Shown in pieces: positions 63,101-64,000 of a DNA stretch of 64,000 nucleotides. The notes beneath the pieces were generated by a model. The model did not search any database, was not told the origin of the DNA, and was given only the letters and a program-made list of their open reading frames with translations. This stretch comes from Planctomycetota bacterium (GTDB taxonomy: Bacteria; Planctomycetota; Planctomycetia; Planctomycetales; Planctomycetaceae). The DNA is taken from the NCBI GenBank assembly GCA_027623235.1, contig JAQBVJ010000019.1, forward strand, positions 1 to 64,000, read 5' to 3'. The stretch's first letter is position 1; each line of letters starts with the position of its first letter. A program made the translations under genes and the position numbers.

Positions 63101-64000
63101 CGATCAGTACGTCGCCAGCCTGTTTGACGTGCTGCTGGCTGAGCCGTGGACGGAAGAAATTGAGAGTGAGCTGTTTGGTCTGCTGACGGAAATCTCACAG
63201 AACACGCCGGCATCGCAGGTTTCCGCGCAGGTGGAGGCCGCTCATCGTCTGGCCGATCGCCTGCTTGCGGCCCGAGTCGAAGCCGATCAGAAAAAACTGC
63301 AGGACACCGGTCACCCGGAAACACTGACTCGCCAGGAGCTCGCCGCAAAGAATTCGGAATTCCAGCAGGCTGCTCGCGAAGGCGTCGCGGCACGGCTCGC
63401 AGCGGACTCGAAAAAGCACGACGGTCTGCTCGGGCAGTGGCTGCAGATGGACCGGATGTTTCTTGATGTGCGGCTGGCGCGGAACCTCGATGAGGTTGCC
63501 GCCGAGTGCGTTGTGTTGCTCGGCGAGAAGCCGCCGGTCCCGGATGAGGATGAGAAGGTCGACGAAACCGCGACGGATGAAGAACTCGCGAAGCAGGCCT
63601 CTGAAGATGTCATCCGAGCGGCGCTGCGACAGCGGGCTCTGATCACGTACGCGAATCTCGCCGTTCGCAAATCGGCAAAGCCGGAGCTGCAGCAGTGGCT
63701 GTTCGCGTACGTCGATGCCGGGATCGAGACGGGCAAAGACAGTGCGGCCACGTGGAAGCAGATGAAGTACAGCCTGCTCATCGCGCTCGACAAACCGCGC
63801 GAGCTCGAGCAGATCGTGCGAAAGTGGATCCAGACTGACGAATACGTGACGACGTGGCGCTGGCTGCTCGGCCGGCTGGCAGCGGAACGCGGAGAACTCG
63901 ATGAGGCGATCGGCCTGTTTGAAAAGATCGAGAAGGATTCGCAGCTCGCTCCGGCCGACTACACGGCACTTGCCAACTGGTACCTCGCCCGGGACGACAA
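57153..64000 (+). CDS. Giant anti-sigma-like membrane protein with LolA-like, FecR-like, VIT, VWA and TPR-like parts (3' end off window)
   Basis: The frame is open from ATG 57153 to the window end, 2282 codons and more. Cytoplasmic head (about 1-80) with PLRQQLESLDGDAAPVDAEL; membrane helix about 85-111 (AVVSVTALVVGGFVWFFAGL); LolA-like domain about 113-300; FecR-like domain about 320-400 (MRLKPGDQIRTDVRGANAVA); VIT domain about 453-575 (YHKVHVEIRDQIARTTIEES); VWA domain about 690-860 with a full DTSGSMDKANR metal-site motif; Gly-rich low-complexity segment about 1110-1147; a second LolA-like region (about 1320-1530); from about 1580 a TPR-like helical region (HKAAYAWLKKTLARSEYTQP). It follows the sigma gene by 43 bp, so a sigma/anti-sigma sensing pair is the inference. 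The periplasmic part would face outside. Confidence 0.9.
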   Translation, partial: MADPIQSEFEDEPLRQQLESLDGDAAPVDAELLARLREATLRELETTGMNEVAEETRTETQFAAKVGSPRVTLRRGDSQMRGRGMLTLATRAVVSVTALVVGGFVWFFAGLNAEADSTLGKVLDETRKAKTLQLKVVRDGDLADVWMHEDGRLRYEASPTSYQIADGTSLWEIDEEANVARRSDDTLLASAASDGDLLALLGVGEEGSSILRKAKPIGTVKHDGTQCQLYRVTTTVAGRDLMFEAFVDQRTGELRSIAAWPAGLTKREGPPVAEVRLVAQNVEVKKGQFEWKKSLSEDGRIGKIADRQGIVLLRPKLNRRWTPICNQMRLKPGDQIRTDVRGANAVAARLTSGATITVGPGTLVELTSPTVLRLHYGEAQIVGGKTGDVQIQGPMQESVQPDKDDATLYQVGRDRKLQIIKKNPVWLLGFEGASTNESIGSLITKVDGRDVPLTIGYHKVHVEIRDQIARTTIEESFVNRTKSRLEGIFHFPLPQDASISGFGMWIGGELVEADVVEKQRAREIYETILRERRDPGLLEWAGGNIFKARVFPIEAHSEKRIKIVYTQVLPLRANQYRYSYALRSEMLLKTPLRELSIDVLVNSALPLKKIHSPTHPVRVEQTERSASIQFSAQEYSPTSDFELVCDIDGRTSDVVTIPHRRGDDGYFMLQLMPPAAEGNWQREVLPDGEPLEVLLVCDTSGSMDKANRKTQAEFVASVLSSLGPDDRFNMAVCDAETKWLFKKSVSPDDAKVDQARTWLGDRVSLGWTDLDATFESIQKHVGKKTHVVYVGDGVVSARDVNAQEFAARVRRLYGQKSKGTFHAVSTGSSFESVVLKAIASLGRGSVRSIGSGQTPMSIALELLNEIAQPGLRDLNVEFQGIQVAAVYPEELPNLAAGTQQILVGRYLPTGEDQSGEIVVTGTRGGEKVRYSARIPLKDAEKGNSFIPRLWARAHLDQLLQQGSSQFIKDEIIGLSEEFHIITPYTSLLVLETDEDRERFGVTRRFEMRDGERFFADGRDSANYELLQKVIREAGNWRLGLRHQVLTQLARLGRDAQTVQELKQLADRVGSRTRALSGPSSSSSRYGWLDADGAIDVVNGTAGFSMDGSDIGGEGWGFGFIGGGFGGGGSFGGGGGPVGGLGGGSFNSPRSSSMLPGLSDSLEESLGELMAEPAPGWGGEVDAKEDSPGDLSTMDFEGDEWDPAGEDFGSLIDREQSPDHPAFGGERGGRASDSRKKAEANKPFAGLGAFGPSASPSRALSNLRANQPVSFSGYYDNNTPNYVAWLNTLFPSLPASPPKKVAEPEKKKFEWPEDAIALSRSLLRNEWLRNFKGGLEIRLSGDTHDPLWKRQTGHSESIELYSKDAWLTWSHSPGHGRTIHWYDQKERGAISETFSLGRVRKSEPEDRRTSIGSGYYTFGAGFHEAYAEHKVEIVREGGITRLLMTYQDAPTLQQRVSIDAEKHVVVKVEMLSEGKVTSASTYSDLVEIQGAWWPRKVESIDAEGRVTSTSTATFTELNADAFAKRHGEELALREQIQFLHHPVPTIEDAETAEADGSADFEDRMVLIVRSSQIQKWDEVLKQLAELEKLVGDKAGKRWIRMEILRSARRNAEVLDLILAEAARLAEAQPADQERAQHLLNAMSSIGDQNESFKLQSQLKPVYDRQPDYSTASWTWQAHRISSLRNLSRTEEVLALEKTQAEQSPWMIATQTQYARELAESGNHKAAYAWLKKTLARSEYTQPERDSAWRTWADMLQEEGEGAAQIEIVKQWLEDKPENEQPYSRYLVSLSFDNRMDEVREVALQWMAEGRVEGQLSVADRSKTGAAINYAMGTGWNIYYNVVLPEWSEPLQTTALSFMKHEHHFDFCSRIMDSYQFSNTDAADVVRVRMFEELQKNAATMNRDQVYAYTRWVRGGKPDETVDDWKPIVEVLRKRWDSLKHTGENDDEKYSIGHTLSTIYESLFRDSQYFPFLRERVAQSNEVRRDQYVASLFDVLLAEPWTEEIESELFGLLTEISQNTPASQVSAQVEAAHRLADRLLAARVEADQKKLQDTGHPETLTRQELAAKNSEFQQAAREGVAARLAADSKKHDGLLGQWLQMDRMFLDVRLARNLDEVAAECVVLLGEKPPVPDEDEKVDETATDEELAKQASEDVIRAALRQRALITYANLAVRKSAKPELQQWLFAYVDAGIETGKDSAATWKQMKYSLLIALDKPRELEQIVRKWIQTDEYVTTWRWLLGRLAAERGELDEAIGLFEKIEKDSQLAPADYTALANWYLARDD

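Overview
The window looks like chromosomal DNA of a Planctomycetota bacterium (Planctomycetales-like, high GC by eye). The evidence is the family content: a sulfatase, two DUF1549/DUF1553 (PSD1/planctomycete cytochrome) proteins, two DUF1501 Tat-secreted proteins, a DUF1080 protein, an FHA protein with a huge acidic linker, several ECF sigma factors each followed by an anti-sigma-like membrane protein, and a small conserved protein with the YSSEE...[11 protein letters not shown] motif typical of the phylum. This placement is an inference from gene families; no marker RNA gene is present.

Layout. 0-6.2 kb: tail of a sulfatase, a large haem-motif DUF1549/DUF1553 protein, and a secreted three-Rid-domain/DUF1080 fusion on the minus strand. 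6.2-11.4 kb: a SixA phosphatase, a MITE-like nested inverted repeat, a core Tad pilus/secretion cassette (CpaF ATPase, TadB, TadC) and a convergent NarL-type response regulator. 11.7-18.1 kb: L-2-hydroxyglutarate oxidase, a sigma factor/anti-sigma/unknown membrane protein operon, a PEP-hydrolase-family TIM barrel and a GlmU-like protein. 18.4-29 kb: a minus-strand run with an Idh-like membrane protein, DUF1501, a compositionally odd DUF6338-like insert, PurL (with two PurS-like modules), TyrA, an EVE protein and MgtE. 29.3-39.4 kb: Cys-rich secreted protein, DUF4139-like protein, alcohol dehydrogenase, SDR, membrane protein, ClpP-like protein, FHA protein. 39.5-48.1 kb: AspRS, Tat protein, E1-like ThiF/MoeB protein, cysteine desulfurase, Xer recombinase, alpha/beta hydrolase. 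48.4-55.2 kb: DUF1501, a PPC-like secreted protein and DUF1549/1553, a trio usually functioning together in planctomycetes. 55.3-64 kb: Cys-rich secreted protein, then an ECF sigma factor followed by a giant LolA-like/FecR-like/VIT/VWA/TPR membrane protein that runs off the window.

Two themes stand out. First, two sigma-factor modules whose partner genes are large, poorly understood membrane proteins; the 56.5-64 kb one, with VIT and VWA domains on an anti-sigma-like chassis and an in-frame TGA in the sigma gene, is the best candidate for an undescribed regulatory system. Second, the non-coding DNA is unusually rich in unrelated palindromic repeat families (at least eight are described), and two of them have inserted in frame into the 50.1 kb secreted protein gene. 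No tRNA, rRNA, CRISPR array, transposase or prophage was seen.
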